This document shows positions 63,985 to 64,000 of a stretch of 64,000 nucleotides of DNA, one piece after another. The notes beneath the pieces were generated by a model. That model was not told the DNA's origin. It was given only the letters and a program-made list of their open reading frames with translations, and did no database searches. Positions within the stretch are counted from its first letter, which is position 1. Every line of letters starts with the position of its first letter. Source of the DNA: Zelopaecilomyces penicillatus (taxonomy: Eukaryota; Ascomycota; Sordariomycetes; Hypocreales; Pseudodiploosporaceae); NCBI GenBank assembly GCA_005765155.1, contig VCCP01000007.1:558001-622000 (forward strand), in the 5' to 3' direction. The translations under genes and the position numbers were made by a program.

Positions 63985-64000
63985 TCACAACGAGCGAAAA

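Noticed and set aside
1..64000. CRISPR array, tRNA or rRNA genes, telomeric repeats
   Set aside because: No regular repeat-spacer pattern, no cloverleaf or rRNA-like segment and no TTAGGG tract were found on reading through.

Overview
The window is a filamentous ascomycete (Pezizomycotina-type) chromosome segment. About 62.7 kb of extremely AT-rich, RIP-destroyed transposon sequence ends abruptly at one ordinary, GC-balanced host gene (63160-63984). In the AT-rich part almost every remaining C is followed by C or T, while CpA, TpG and CpG are nearly absent. That is the footprint of repeat-induced point mutation (C to T at CpA). Old coding frames remain readable if TAA/TAG are treated as former CAA/CAG/TGG codons. 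I cannot name the species.

The AT-rich block is a Russian doll of LTR retrotransposons. From outside inward: E, a minus-strand Ty3/Gypsy remnant (54057 to about 59870, the rest off the left edge); inside it C, a plus-strand chromovirus (3801-7485 and 52616-54056); inside C, element A (7486-52615, minus); inside A, element M (16345-48643, minus); inside M, element B (19716-39181, plus); inside B, a Ty1/copia element K (23856-30485, plus); inside K, a solo LTR (26190-26584). A second chromovirus, D (1-3800, minus, cut by the window edge), sits in the left part of C. A, M and B are three copies of one Gypsy family. With insertions removed they measure about 12,831, 12,829 and 12,831 bp, and they have 395-397 bp LTRs and 4-bp target duplications (CTAT, CTAT, AGGG/GGGG). 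K has 417-bp LTRs and a perfect 5-bp duplication (AAAAT).

Right of E there is a decayed copia 5' end (about 59880-60790), then about 1.9 kb of nearly pure A/T with an 11-bp tandem repeat and a possible inverted-terminal-repeat remnant. A 135-bp MITE-like element with 12-bp terminal inverted repeats (62735-62869) lies at the composition border.

The only intact gene is a two-exon Fcf2 homologue, a nucleolar pre-rRNA processing factor, with a short promoter region carrying a CACGTG box and an 18-bp direct repeat. All transposon genes are dead: catalytic Asp residues and zinc-ligand Cys/His codons have been converted. The exception in sequence quality is the solo LTR, which has largely escaped RIP and is much less AT-rich than everything around it.

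The most unusual item is the 12.83-kb Gypsy family itself. It carries an unexplained module of about 4.7 kb between integrase and 3' LTR, present in all three copies.
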